A stretch of DNA of 64,000 bases from an uncultured Bradyrhizobium sp. GTDB lineage: Bacteria; Pseudomonadota; Alphaproteobacteria; Rhizobiales; Xanthobacteraceae. Under the pieces are notes generated by a model. That model had not been told where the DNA came from and searched no databases. It was given only the letters and a program-made list of their open reading frames with translations. Both the position numbers and the translations under genes were made by a program. Numbering within the stretch: the first letter of the stretch is position 1; every line of letters begins with the position of its first letter. The stretch spans positions 1 through 64,000 of the forward strand of contig NZ_CANSMR010000025.1 in assembly GCF_947648125.1 (NCBI RefSeq), in the 5' to 3' direction. Shown in pieces: positions 34,691 to 43,496 of the stretch.

Positions 34691-35626
34691 TCACGCGTGG
34701 CCGTGCGCACGCGCGCGCAGCCGTAGCCAGTTCTTGATGAAGATGTTGGACAGGATGTTGGTGATCAGCCAGAGGATCATCAACAGCGCCGCCGACCGGC
34801 CGACATTGGTGTACTGGAAGAACTCCAGATAGGCCTGCACCTGGAACACCATCAGCCGGTCGCCCGGCCCGCCCTGCGTCATCGCATAGATGATGTCGAA
34901 CTGCTGGATCGAATCCAGCAGGCGGAACAGCGACGCGGTGATGATGTAGGGCGCAAGCATCGGCAGCGTTATCCGGAAGAACACGAAGCTCGCCGGCACG
35001 CCGTCGAGCGCCGCGGCCTCGAATGGCTGCCGCGGCAGCGAGCGCAGCCCCGCCAGCAGCAGGATCATGATGAAGGGCGTGTAGACCCAGACATCGACCA
35101 ACACCACCGTGAACAAGGCGCTCGACGGATCGGAGGCCCATTTGAAATCGGTGACGCCGAACAGGCCGACCAGATAGGACAGGATGCCGAAGCTCGGATT
35201 GGTCATCAGCTTCCACATCAGCGCAGCAATCGCCGGCGCCGTCATCAGCGGCAGCAGCAGCATGATCGACACCGCATTGTGGAAGCGGGTCGGCCGGCGC
35301 AGCAGCAGCGCGATGCCGAGGCCGAGCAGAAGCTCGACCACGACCGTCACCGCGGTGTAGGTGATCGAGATCCGGAGCGTGTTCCAGAACGCCGGATCGG
35401 ACAGGAAGTCGATGTAGTTGCCGGCGCCGATGAAGCCGCGCAGATAAGGCAGGTTCAGCCGGTAGCGCTGCAGCGAATAGACCGCCGCGGTCACGAACGG
35501 AACCAGGATCGCCACGCAGACGAGCAACGCCGGCAGGCTCAGCAGATAGGGCAAGAGGCGCACGCGCGGCCTTGGTCTGGCCGGCGCCGCCTGCGCGTTC
35601 GTCTGGAGAAGTTGGACCATGCTCAT
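34691..35626 (-). CDS. carbohydrate ABC importer permease 1 (MalF-type)
   Basis: About 310 residues with six transmembrane spans and the EAA loop PFEAAALDGVPASFVFFRITLPML near residue 220. The N-terminus carries RPRVRLLPYLLSLPALLVCVAILVPF as first span. The start at 35626 (MSMVQLLQ) or two codons later; the open frame extends 32 codons upstream without a family match. Lies 111 bp after the binding-protein gene. Confidence 0.88.
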   Translation of the reverse strand: MSMVQLLQTNAQAAPARPRPRVRLLPYLLSLPALLVCVAILVPFVTAAVYSLQRYRLNLPYLRGFIGAGNYIDFLSDPAFWNTLRISITYTAVTVVVELLLGLGIALLLRRPTRFHNAVSIMLLLPLMTAPAIAALMWKLMTNPSFGILSYLVGLFGVTDFKWASDPSSALFTVVLVDVWVYTPFIMILLLAGLRSLPRQPFEAAALDGVPASFVFFRITLPMLAPYIITASLFRLLDSIQQFDIIYAMTQGGPGDRLMVFQVQAYLEFFQYTNVGRSAALLMILWLITNILSNIFIKNWLRLRARAHGHA

Positions 35627-35737
35627 GATGATAAGAGATCGCGTTCCGCTGGCAAACGCCGCCGGCTCGGATGGGACAAGCGTCCGAGCCGGCGGATGGG
35701 TGCGGTGCGGGGGATCATGCACCGCACAGTTGATCCG

Positions 35738-37177
35738 TCAGCCGAGACCGGCTTGCTTGAGCTGGCGGTTGATGCTGTCGGCGAGCTTGTCGAGCCCCTC
35801 GTCGACGCTGACCTCCTTCGCAACCATCTTCTGCAGCGAGGCGGCCCATTCCGTCGTGAGATCGAAGAACAGCGGCTGCGCCGTGAAGTAGATCTTGGCG
35901 CCGGGCGACGACATGTCGTGCTGTTCCAGATAGCCGGGATAGGATTTCGCGATGCGGTCGCGAAACTCGCTGTCCTTCCACACCGAGGTGCGCACCGGAT
36001 TGACGAAGTCCATCTTGCGCGCGCCGAACAGGTCGTGCTCGACGGACGCCGCCCATTGCATGAACAGCCATGCGGCGTCCTTCTGCTTGGAGAAGGTCGA
36101 CATCGCGAGCGACCAGATCCAGACGTTCGGGGTCGGCGCCTTGGCGGCCGGATTGGCGGCAAACGGCGCGTAGCCGAGATGCCCCTTCTCCTTGTTGTCG
36201 CCGCCATTCATGAAATAGCCGAGGATGTCGGCGTCGAAGATCATGCCGGAGGCGCCGGCGCCGAGATCGGTGCCGACCTGGTACCAGGTGTAGGTCGACC
36301 AGTTCTTCGGGCCCGAGGTCTGGATCATCTTGACCCATTTGTCGTGGAATTCCTTCGAGGCCTTGGTGTTCATCGCGGCCTTCAGCTTGCCGCCCTCCAT
36401 CACGAAATCCTTCTGGCCGAAGTTCGAATAGGCCGACAGGAATCCGGGATGGATGGTCGCCCAGGAGCGCGAGCCGCGCACGCCGACACCGTAGGGCCCG
36501 CCGGCGTCCTTGGTGATCTTGGCTGCGACCTCCAGCATCTCGTCGAGGTTCTTCGGCGGCTTGACGCCGACCTTGTCGAAGACGTTGCGGTTGTAGGTGA
36601 TGTTGTTGAGCTCATAGCCCCACGGGATGCACCACTGCTTGGCCTTGCCCGAGCCGAGCTCGGAGCCGGCGACGCCGTCCCACGCCGTGGAGGCGCGCAG
36701 GCCCGGCAGCACGTCGTCCCAGGCGAAGGCCGGGTTGGTCTTGGCGGGATCCTTGATGTAGGTGTTGAGGTCTTCGATCCAGCCCGCCGGACCGTAGGTC
36801 CAGGTCATGTAGGCGCCGGTCATGAAGGCGTCGTACTGGTCCGACTTCGACGACAGCGCCGCCGTCACCTTGTCGAAATAGACGTCCTCCGGGAAGATGT
36901 CGTAGGTGACGTTCATGCCGGTCAGCGCCTTGAACGCCTCGATGTCGCCGATCATCGCATCGACGTAAGGATGCTTGTTGAGCAGCAGCTTGACGCTCTT
37001 GCCGCTCTGGGCCTTCCAGTTGAAGTCCGCGGCCATCGCCTTCGACATCGAGGAGGCGAAGGCGGCGTTGGCGGCGATGCCCGCGATGCCGAGCTTGGCG
37101 GCGCCGTCGAGGAGATCGCGGCGGCTGATGCGTTTGGCAGCGTAGGAGTCGAACAGATTCTTCTCGCGATCGAACAT
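35738..37177 (-). CDS. carbohydrate ABC importer binding protein, Tat-type signal
   Basis: A 479-residue family 1 extracellular solute-binding protein. The N-terminus has ISRRDLLDGAAKLGIAGIAANAAFASS, a twin-arginine motif followed by a hydrophobic stretch, so export is probably folded via Tat. The mature part holds the typical sugar-binding helices, with WCIPWGYELNNITYNRNVFDKVGV lining the hinge. Ribosome site GGAGAGG precedes ATG. First structural gene of the polyol operon, 28 bp after the SorC regulator, so regulator and importer may share a promoter. Confidence 0.9.
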   Translation of the reverse strand: MFDREKNLFDSYAAKRISRRDLLDGAAKLGIAGIAANAAFASSMSKAMAADFNWKAQSGKSVKLLLNKHPYVDAMIGDIEAFKALTGMNVTYDIFPEDVYFDKVTAALSSKSDQYDAFMTGAYMTWTYGPAGWIEDLNTYIKDPAKTNPAFAWDDVLPGLRASTAWDGVAGSELGSGKAKQWCIPWGYELNNITYNRNVFDKVGVKPPKNLDEMLEVAAKITKDAGGPYGVGVRGSRSWATIHPGFLSAYSNFGQKDFVMEGGKLKAAMNTKASKEFHDKWVKMIQTSGPKNWSTYTWYQVGTDLGAGASGMIFDADILGYFMNGGDNKEKGHLGYAPFAANPAAKAPTPNVWIWSLAMSTFSKQKDAAWLFMQWAASVEHDLFGARKMDFVNPVRTSVWKDSEFRDRIAKSYPGYLEQHDMSSPGAKIYFTAQPLFFDLTTEWAASLQKMVAKEVSVDEGLDKLADSINRQLKQAGLG

Positions 37178-37205
37178 GTATTTCCTCTCCTTGTTGACGC
37201 TTGTT

Positions 37206-38222
37206 TTATGTGTCCTTCCGGGTCTTGCTTCTTGCCTTGCCGGATGTGGTCTCCGGCTTGTCGGTTGCGAGCGCCTTTGCGGTCACCTCGTCGATGATGA
37301 GGCCATGCAGCACGCCGCTGCGCAGCACGCCGCGCAGCGCGGTGACCTTGGCCGGACCGCCGGCGATGGCGACGATCCGGTGCTTCCTGAGATCGGCCAT
37401 GCTCATGGAGGTGGCGCGGGCCGAGAGATCGGTGTCCAGCACCGCTCCGTCAGCGCTGAAAAAATGTCCAAGCAGATCGGCACAGGCACCGACGCGCTTC
37501 AACTCGGCAACCTCGTCGGGCTTGATCATGCCGCTCGACACCAGGAAGCCGTCGCGGCTGACCTGTCCGATGCCGACGAACAGCAGCGAGGCCTTGCGCG
37601 CCAGCGCGAACACGTCGGCGATGCCGAACTGCTGCATCAGGACGGCGCGATCGGCGACCGAATTGGCGAACACCGGCACCGGCAGCAGATAGGCTTCCGC
37701 GCCGGTGCGCTCGGCGAGGCGATGAATCACGTCGAACGGATTGGCGGCGAATTTCCGCGTCAGTCCGCCGAGCAGCGAGACGAATTGCGCGTCGCGCGCC
37801 GGCGTCTGCGGCATCTGCTCGACCACGGCGGCGAGCGTGCGGCCATGACCGACGCCGATCACCTTGTCGTCGCCGCGCTCGAGGATCTGGCGCAGGAAGC
37901 TCGCGCCTTCCAGCGCCAGCGCCTTCAGCGGCAGGTCGCTTTCGCCGAGATCAGGCGCGACGCGGCAGAACGAAAGGCCAAAGCGCTGCGTGAGATCGTT
38001 CTCCAGCGCGACGCATTCGGCGACCGGTCCCTCGACGAAAACGCGGATCATGCCCTCGCGGCTGGCGCGCGCGATCAGGCGATGCGCCTTGGTGCTCTGG
38101 ATGTTGAGGCGATCAGCGACCTCCGACTGGGTCAGCCCCGCCGCGAAATACAACCACGCGGCGCGGGTCGCGAGCGACGCCTCGCCGTCGATGATCGGCA
38201 GCCTGTCGGGCGGTGTGGCCAT
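37206..38222 (-). CDS. SorC/DeoR-type sugar-binding transcriptional regulator
   Basis: 338 residues. The N-terminal HTH is in AAGLTQSEVADRLNIQSTKAHRLIARA (about residues 28-54). The remainder is the sugar-binding SorC domain, with GVGHGRTLAAVV and FVGIGQVSRDGFLVSSG as phosphate-sugar contact loops. EryD, the erythritol regulator, belongs to this family and is similar in size. It is transcribed with the ABC importer and faces the kinase gene at 38357, so it can control both through the site at 38258-38273. Confidence 0.88.
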   Translation of the reverse strand: MATPPDRLPIIDGEASLATRAAWLYFAAGLTQSEVADRLNIQSTKAHRLIARASREGMIRVFVEGPVAECVALENDLTQRFGLSFCRVAPDLGESDLPLKALALEGASFLRQILERGDDKVIGVGHGRTLAAVVEQMPQTPARDAQFVSLLGGLTRKFAANPFDVIHRLAERTGAEAYLLPVPVFANSVADRAVLMQQFGIADVFALARKASLLFVGIGQVSRDGFLVSSGMIKPDEVAELKRVGACADLLGHFFSADGAVLDTDLSARATSMSMADLRKHRIVAIAGGPAKVTALRGVLRSGVLHGLIIDEVTAKALATDKPETTSGKARSKTRKDT

Positions 38223-38257
38223 GTCCGGAAAAGTCCGCTTGCAAAATTCTTCACGTC

Positions 38258-38273
38258 CTGCAAAAAATTGCAG
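38258..38273. promoter_or_regulatory. putative SorC operator in the divergent promoter region
   Basis: Inverted repeat CTGCAA AAAA TTGCAG. A second TTGCAAAATT half-site lies 20 bases to the left (38240-38249). It is midway between the regulator start (38222) and the kinase start (38357), the usual place for shared control of divergent units. Confidence 0.5.
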
Positions 38274-38356
38274 AGGCCGAACGGGGCGTCAATCCCCCAA
38301 ACGTGCTGCAGCGCAACCAATGTCGAAGCGCGCGCACCAGAGAGCGGTGAGGTCGG

Positions 38357-39637
38357 ATGGGAGGTCTGTATCTCGGCATCGATGTCGGAACCGGCGGCGT
38401 CCGCGCCTGTGCGATCGATCCGCAGGCCGGCATTCGCGGCTTCGCTTCAGTCGCGCTGCCCGCGCCCCGCGTCGACGGCAACGCCATCGACCAGACACCG
38501 GAGCTGTGGTGGCAGGCTGCAGTCGCTGCAATCGGCAAGCTCGGCGAGACCGTCAGTCTCAGCGACATCACGCGCATCGTCGTCGACGGCACGTCGGGCA
38601 CGCTGCTGCTGGTCGATGCGGCCGGCCGCCCCTGCTCACCGGGTCTGATGTACAACGATGCGCGCGCCACCCATGAGGCGACGCGCGTGGCCGCAATCGC
38701 GCCACTCGAAAGCGGCGCGCATGGCGCGAGCAGCGCGCTCGCCAAGCTGCTGTATCTGCTGAATGATGGCTACATCGGCGATGCGCGCCACGCTGTTCAC
38801 CAGGCGGACTGGATCGCGGGCCGGCTCGCGAACCATCACGGCATCAGCGACGAGAACAACGCGCTGAAGCTCGGTTACGACCCGGTCGCGCGCGCCTGGC
38901 CGCCGTGGCTTGATCAGCTCGGCGTGCGCGACGATCTGCTTCCCGAGGTGCTGGTGCCGGGGACGCCATTCGCCGAGATGGATCCGCAAATCGCGCGGTC
39001 GCTGGGACTGCCGCCCACAGCGCAGGTCGCGGCCGGCACCACCGATGGTGTTGCGGCCTTCATCGCGACGCGGGCCGACCAGCCGGGCGATGCCGTCACC
39101 TCGCTCGGCACCACGCTGGTGGTGAAGCAGCTCGCGACCCAACCGATTTTCGCAGCCGATCAGGGCGTCTATTCGCATCGGCTCGGCGAGCGCTGGCTCG
39201 CCGGCGGCGCCTCGAACTCCGGCGGCGCCGCGCTTCTGGTGCACTTCACCGCCGACGAGATGGAGCGCCTGACACCGCAGGTGAAGCCGGATGCCCCGAC
39301 CGGGCTCGACTACTATCCGCTTCCGAAACCCGGCGAACGCTTCCCGATCGCCGATCCAAAGCTCGCCGCGCGGATCACGCCGCGCCCGCCGGAGGATTGT
39401 CGCTTCTTCCAGGGCCTGCTTGAAGGCATCGCCTCGATCGAAGCCCTCGCCTACCGGCAGCTGGCGCGGCTCGGTGCACCGCGCTTGCGCCGGGTCATCG
39501 GGATCGGCGGCGGCGCCAAGAACGAGGCATGGACCAGGATCAGGCACCGCGTGCTCGGCGTCCCGGTCTCGGTCGCCGAACAGACCGAAGCAAGCTACGG
39601 CGCCGCGCTGCTGGCGCTGAACGGAGGTCCGCCATGA
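38357..39637 (+). CDS. FGGY carbohydrate kinase (xylulokinase-like, short form)
   Basis: A 426-residue FGGY kinase, shorter than the usual 480-500. N-terminal LYLGIDVGTGGVRACAID binds phosphate; VVDGTSGTLLLVD, AGTTDGVAAFI and the C-terminal GIGGGAKNEAWTRIRHRVLG follow the family order. Start ATG after GTGAGG. Overlaps the HAD phosphatase start by 4 bp. Substrate is probably a ketose or polyol distinct from that of the EryA-like kinase on the other strand. Confidence 0.88.
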   Translation: MGGLYLGIDVGTGGVRACAIDPQAGIRGFASVALPAPRVDGNAIDQTPELWWQAAVAAIGKLGETVSLSDITRIVVDGTSGTLLLVDAAGRPCSPGLMYNDARATHEATRVAAIAPLESGAHGASSALAKLLYLLNDGYIGDARHAVHQADWIAGRLANHHGISDENNALKLGYDPVARAWPPWLDQLGVRDDLLPEVLVPGTPFAEMDPQIARSLGLPPTAQVAAGTTDGVAAFIATRADQPGDAVTSLGTTLVVKQLATQPIFAADQGVYSHRLGERWLAGGASNSGGAALLVHFTADEMERLTPQVKPDAPTGLDYYPLPKPGERFPIADPKLAARITPRPPEDCRFFQGLLEGIASIEALAYRQLARLGAPRLRRVIGIGGGAKNEAWTRIRHRVLGVPVSVAEQTEASYGAALLALNGGPP

Positions 39638-40503
39638 AGGCCGATGCGAGCCCGATCGCCGGCCTTCACGCTATCGCCGACCGCTTCGATCACGTGCTGC
39701 TCGACCAATGGGGCACGCTGCACGAGGGGCTGGCGGTGTTCCCTGCGGCGCTGGATTGCGTGGCCAGGCTGCGCGAGGCCGGCAAGCGCATCCTGATCCT
39801 CTCCAATTCCGGCAAACGCGCCAGCAGCAACCAGCGGGGGCTCGCCGCGCTCGGCCTGCCGCCGGAGGCCTATGACGGCGTGTTGTCATCGGGCGAGGTG
39901 ACCTGGCGCGGGCTGCATGCGCGCGAGCAGGCCCCCTTCGCAGATCTCGGACGCGCCTGCTTCCTGATCTCGCGCGACGGCGACCGCTCGATCGTCGAAG
40001 GCGCCGATCTTGTGGTGGTGTCGACCATGCGCGACGCCGATTTCATCCTGCTCGGCGGGCTCGACGATGACGCAGCGGAGCCCGAGCGCTGGCGTGCGCA
40101 ACTGATGGCGGCCGCTGCACGGCAACTGCCGATGCTGTGCGCCAATCCGGACCTGGTCATGTTCGGCGCCGCCGGGCTGATCCCCGCGCCCGGCGCGCTT
40201 GCCGCATTCTACCAATCGCTCGGCGGCACCGTGCTGTTCGTCGGCAAGCCGTATCCACCGATGTTTGCCGCCGCGCGCGACCGATTGGGACATCCGCCGC
40301 CGGACCGGATCCTCGTCATCGGCGACTCGCTCGATCACGATATCGCCGGTGGACGCGCCGCCGGGATGCTGACCTTGCTGATCGGCTCCGGCGCGCACCG
40401 TGCGACGCTGTCGCAGGCGAGCGATCTGCCGCAGGCGATCAAGACCGCGGCCGGCGTAGCGGCGCGGATGCCGCACTGGACGATGGACCATCTGACCTGG
40501 TGA
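39634..40503 (+). CDS. HAD-superfamily class IIA hydrolase (TIGR01459-type)
   Basis: 289 residues. The nucleophile motif is HVLLDQWGTLHEG near residue 20, in which Trp-Gly-Thr follows the Asp as in the TIGR01459 group. SNSGKR is motif II, GKPYPPMF carries the motif III Lys, and VIGDSLDHDIAGG is motif IV. Class IIA members dephosphorylate sugar phosphates or nucleotides. Translationally coupled to the kinase gene, which suggests a salvage or detoxifying phosphatase for that pathway. Confidence 0.9.
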   Translation: MKADASPIAGLHAIADRFDHVLLDQWGTLHEGLAVFPAALDCVARLREAGKRILILSNSGKRASSNQRGLAALGLPPEAYDGVLSSGEVTWRGLHAREQAPFADLGRACFLISRDGDRSIVEGADLVVVSTMRDADFILLGGLDDDAAEPERWRAQLMAAAARQLPMLCANPDLVMFGAAGLIPAPGALAAFYQSLGGTVLFVGKPYPPMFAAARDRLGHPPPDRILVIGDSLDHDIAGGRAAGMLTLLIGSGAHRATLSQASDLPQAIKTAAGVAARMPHWTMDHLTW

Positions 40504-40512
40504 GAACAGCCG

Positions 40513-41541
40513 ATGCGACCGCCTCAAACGCTGAACGAACTGCGCCGCATGTCGGCGCGCGTCGGCAGCAATATCCTGCTGGTGCAAGGCGCCGGCGGCA
40601 ATTCGTCGGTCAAGGATGGCGACGTGCTGTGGGTGAAGGCGTCAGGCACCTGGCTGGCGGACGCCGAGGACAAGGACATTTTCGTGCCGGTCGCCCTGTC
40701 GGCCGCGCGTGCGGCGCTGATGCAAGGCGACGAACGCGTGCCGCTTGCGCCGAATGCCGGAACGTCGCTGCGCGCCTCGATCGAGACCTCGCTGCATGCG
40801 CTGATGCCGCACCGGATCGTGCTGCATGTCCATTCCGTCAACACCATTGCATGGGCGGTGCGAACCGACGCCCGCACCGAATTTGCCCGGCGAATGGACG
40901 GACTGGCCTGGCGCTATCTTAATTATCACCACCCGGGGCTGCCGCTCGCACGCGCGGTCGGCGAGGCGATCGCACAGGATGCGGTCGATGTCCTGATCCT
41001 CGGCAATCACGGCCTGGTGGTCGGCGCAGACACCTGCGACGCGGCGGAGGCCCTGGTGGCCGACGTCGAGCAACGCCTCGCGCTGGAGCAGCGTCACGCG
41101 CCGGCAGCCGATTATGACGCTCTCCGAAAGATCCACACCGGCACGAACTATCGCTTGCCGCGGGACCCGCGCGGCCACGGCATCGCCACCGACCGCTACA
41201 GCCGCGCGATCGCGACCAGCGGCTCGCTTTATCCGGATCACGTCGTGTTCCTTGGCCCGGGCCTGCCGGTCCTGGAGCATCGCGAGAGCCTTGGTGACGT
41301 GATCGCGCAGACCACCGCGGACGGATTGTCGCCGCCGGTCGCGCTCCTTGTCCCGGGCGTCGGTAGCCTCATCCGCGAAGATGCGAGCGACGGCGCGGAA
41401 GCCATGCTGAGCTGTCTCGCGCTGGTCACCTGCCGCCTGCCCCTGATCGCTCGCGTCAACTATCTGACGGCAGAGAATGAGCATGCGTTGCTGAACTGGG
41501 ACGCCGAGCGATATCGCCAACAGCTGACTGCCGACCGCTGA
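40513..41541 (+). CDS. class II aldolase domain protein
   Basis: A 342-residue protein whose first 230 residues form a class II aldolase fold: LLVQGAGGNSSVKDG (phosphate loop), SIETSLHALMPHRIVLHVHSVNT with zinc ligands, and LILGNHGLVVGA with the third His. About 110 extra residues at the C-terminus have no assigned role, although they resemble part of the RhaD-type bifunctional aldolase/dehydrogenase family. Third gene of the kinase-HAD-aldolase operon, nine bases after the HAD stop. Confidence 0.85.
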   Translation: MRPPQTLNELRRMSARVGSNILLVQGAGGNSSVKDGDVLWVKASGTWLADAEDKDIFVPVALSAARAALMQGDERVPLAPNAGTSLRASIETSLHALMPHRIVLHVHSVNTIAWAVRTDARTEFARRMDGLAWRYLNYHHPGLPLARAVGEAIAQDAVDVLILGNHGLVVGADTCDAAEALVADVEQRLALEQRHAPAADYDALRKIHTGTNYRLPRDPRGHGIATDRYSRAIATSGSLYPDHVVFLGPGLPVLEHRESLGDVIAQTTADGLSPPVALLVPGVGSLIREDASDGAEAMLSCLALVTCRLPLIARVNYLTAENEHALLNWDAERYRQQLTADR

Positions 41542-41559
41542 TGCGAAATGCGCGTCGCT

Positions 41560-43107
41560 TCATCCCTTCTCGGCGGAGAGGAACAGGCGATAGGCCGGAT
41601 TCTCGCTCTCGTTCCAATAGGGATAGCCGAGCGCATCCAGTGCCTGAACGAACCGCGCGCGCTCGCCAGGCTTGACCTCGATGCCTGCCAGGATGCGTCC
41701 GTAGTCGGCGCCGTGATTGCGGTAGTGGAACAGCGAAATGTTCCAGTCGGGCGCCAGGCTCTCGAGGAATTTCAGCAACGCGCCAGGACGCTCCGGAAAC
41801 TCGAAGCGGTAGATCACCTCGTCCCTGAGAAGCGGTGCGCGACCGCCCACCATGTAGCGCACATGGTCCTTGGCCATCTCGTTCTCGCTCAGATCCAGGG
41901 TCGGATAGCCCTCGCGCCGCAGCAGCTCCATGACTTCCCGCTTCTCGGCCTCGCCGCGGCTCAGCGCGATGCCGACGAAGAGCTGCGCCGGCGCCGTCGT
42001 CTCGGCGAAGCGATAGTTGAATTCCGTGATGGCCCGCGAGCCGAGAACGCGGATGAAGTGCCGATAGCTGCCCGGTTTCTCCGGCACGGTGACCGCAAGC
42101 AACGCCTCCCGGTGTTCGCCGACCTCGGCGCGATCGGCGATGGTGCGCAGCCGGTCGAAATTCAGATTTGCGCCGCTGTTGACGGCAATCAGGCTGCCGT
42201 CGCTCAGCGCGCCGCGCTCGGCATAGGCCTTGAGTCCGGCAAGCGCCAATGCCCCGGAGGGCTCGGCCACCGATCGCACGTCGTCGAAGATATCCTTGAT
42301 CGCCGCGCACATGGCGTCGGTGTGCACTGTGACGACCTCGTCGAGCAGGTCGCGGCAGAGCCGGAACGTCTCGGCGCCGACTTTGCGGACCGCAACACCG
42401 TCGGCGAACAGTCCGACCTGATCCAGCGCGACGACGTTGCCCTTGGCGAGCGCGGCCGCCATCGAGGCTGCGTCTGCCGGCTCCACGCCGACGACCTTGG
42501 TCGCGGGGTTGAGGAATTTCACGAAAGCGGCGACGCCGGCCGCCAGCCCGCCCCCGCCGATCGGCACGAAGATCGCCTCGATCGGATCGGGATGCTGCCG
42601 CAGGATCTCCATCCCGACGGTCCCCTGGCCGGCAATCACGTCAGGATCGTCGAACGGATGCACGAAGGTCAGGCCGCGCGCGACCTCGATCTCCCTGGCC
42701 TTGGTCTGGGCGTCGTCGAACGTGTCGCCATGCAGCACAACGTCGCCGCCCAAACGCCGGACGGCTTCGACCTTGATGGCGGGCGTCGTCCTCGGCATCA
42801 CGATCGTCGCGGGAATGCCGAGCTTGCGCGCCGACAGCGCCACCCCCTGGGCGTGATTGCCCGCCGACGCGCAGATAACGCCTTGTCTCCGCTGCGCGTC
42901 CGGCAGCCTGACGATCTTGTTGTAGGCGCCGCGAAGCTTGAAGGAGAAGATCGGCTGGAAGTCTTCCCGCTTCAGCAAGACGGCGCGCGACAAGCGCTCC
43001 GAGAGCCGCGGCATCGGGTCGAGGGGCGTCTCGACCGCCACGTCGTAGACGCGGGCGGTCAGGATGCTTTGGGCGTAGTCGCGGAGCGCGTCGGCGGCAG
43101 CGGTCAT
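41560..43107 (-). CDS. ilvA: threonine ammonia-lyase, biosynthetic
   Basis: A 515-residue fold-type-II PLP enzyme with two C-terminal ACT-like domains. The PLP lysine is in PIFSFKLRGAYN, the substrate loop is SAGNHAQG, and the phosphate loop is IGGGGLAAGV. The ACT-like segments are at about residues 325-420 and 425-515. This is the isoleucine-feedback-inhibited form that makes 2-oxobutanoate. The start at 43107 (MTAAADALRDYAQ) was chosen; the frame is open 11 codons further. Convergent with the aldolase gene and apparently unrelated to the sugar operons. Confidence 0.93.
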   Translation of the reverse strand: MTAAADALRDYAQSILTARVYDVAVETPLDPMPRLSERLSRAVLLKREDFQPIFSFKLRGAYNKIVRLPDAQRRQGVICASAGNHAQGVALSARKLGIPATIVMPRTTPAIKVEAVRRLGGDVVLHGDTFDDAQTKAREIEVARGLTFVHPFDDPDVIAGQGTVGMEILRQHPDPIEAIFVPIGGGGLAAGVAAFVKFLNPATKVVGVEPADAASMAAALAKGNVVALDQVGLFADGVAVRKVGAETFRLCRDLLDEVVTVHTDAMCAAIKDIFDDVRSVAEPSGALALAGLKAYAERGALSDGSLIAVNSGANLNFDRLRTIADRAEVGEHREALLAVTVPEKPGSYRHFIRVLGSRAITEFNYRFAETTAPAQLFVGIALSRGEAEKREVMELLRREGYPTLDLSENEMAKDHVRYMVGGRAPLLRDEVIYRFEFPERPGALLKFLESLAPDWNISLFHYRNHGADYGRILAGIEVKPGERARFVQALDALGYPYWNESENPAYRLFLSAEKG

Positions 43108-43496
43108 CGGGTCGCTTCTGTCGATGGGGAGGCAATCCATATCGGTTGCACCTGCCCATCGTCGGCGCCGCCCTGGCGAGCAGACGGCACGGAGCCGGCC
43201 GCTGCATCCAGGTCGAACCTTCGCATGACCGGAGGCTCGCGTGAAGCGAAGACCGCCGGATCAATCGCCTGGCCGAGCGCATATGAGGTCATCTGGGCCG
43301 TCGCAGGGGCGCTGCCAAAATATCGAAAACAACCCCATGCAAAGTAGCCGGCGGCGGCCGGCGTCGACCGCACCACTTGACACGTCGGGCAACTCAGGAA
43401 TATATTTCTACTATTCAGAATTAGCTGGCAAACGCCTCCAGCACCGCAGGCTGAATCGGTGACCCAGCCCAAAATGCCGCCCCGGCGTTGACCGCT
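43108..43496. other. non-coding gap before ilvA
   Basis: About 390 bases between the stop of the M24 gene and the ilvA start, both on the minus strand. The ilvA promoter must be here. The part around 43395-43430 is clearly richer in A and T than its surroundings. No gene, RNA or clear palindrome was recognised. Confidence 0.5.

Noticed and set aside
43241-43462. 73-codon plus-strand frame in the gap before ilvA
   Set aside because: No ribosome site and low-complexity basic sequence; it crosses the probable ilvA promoter.
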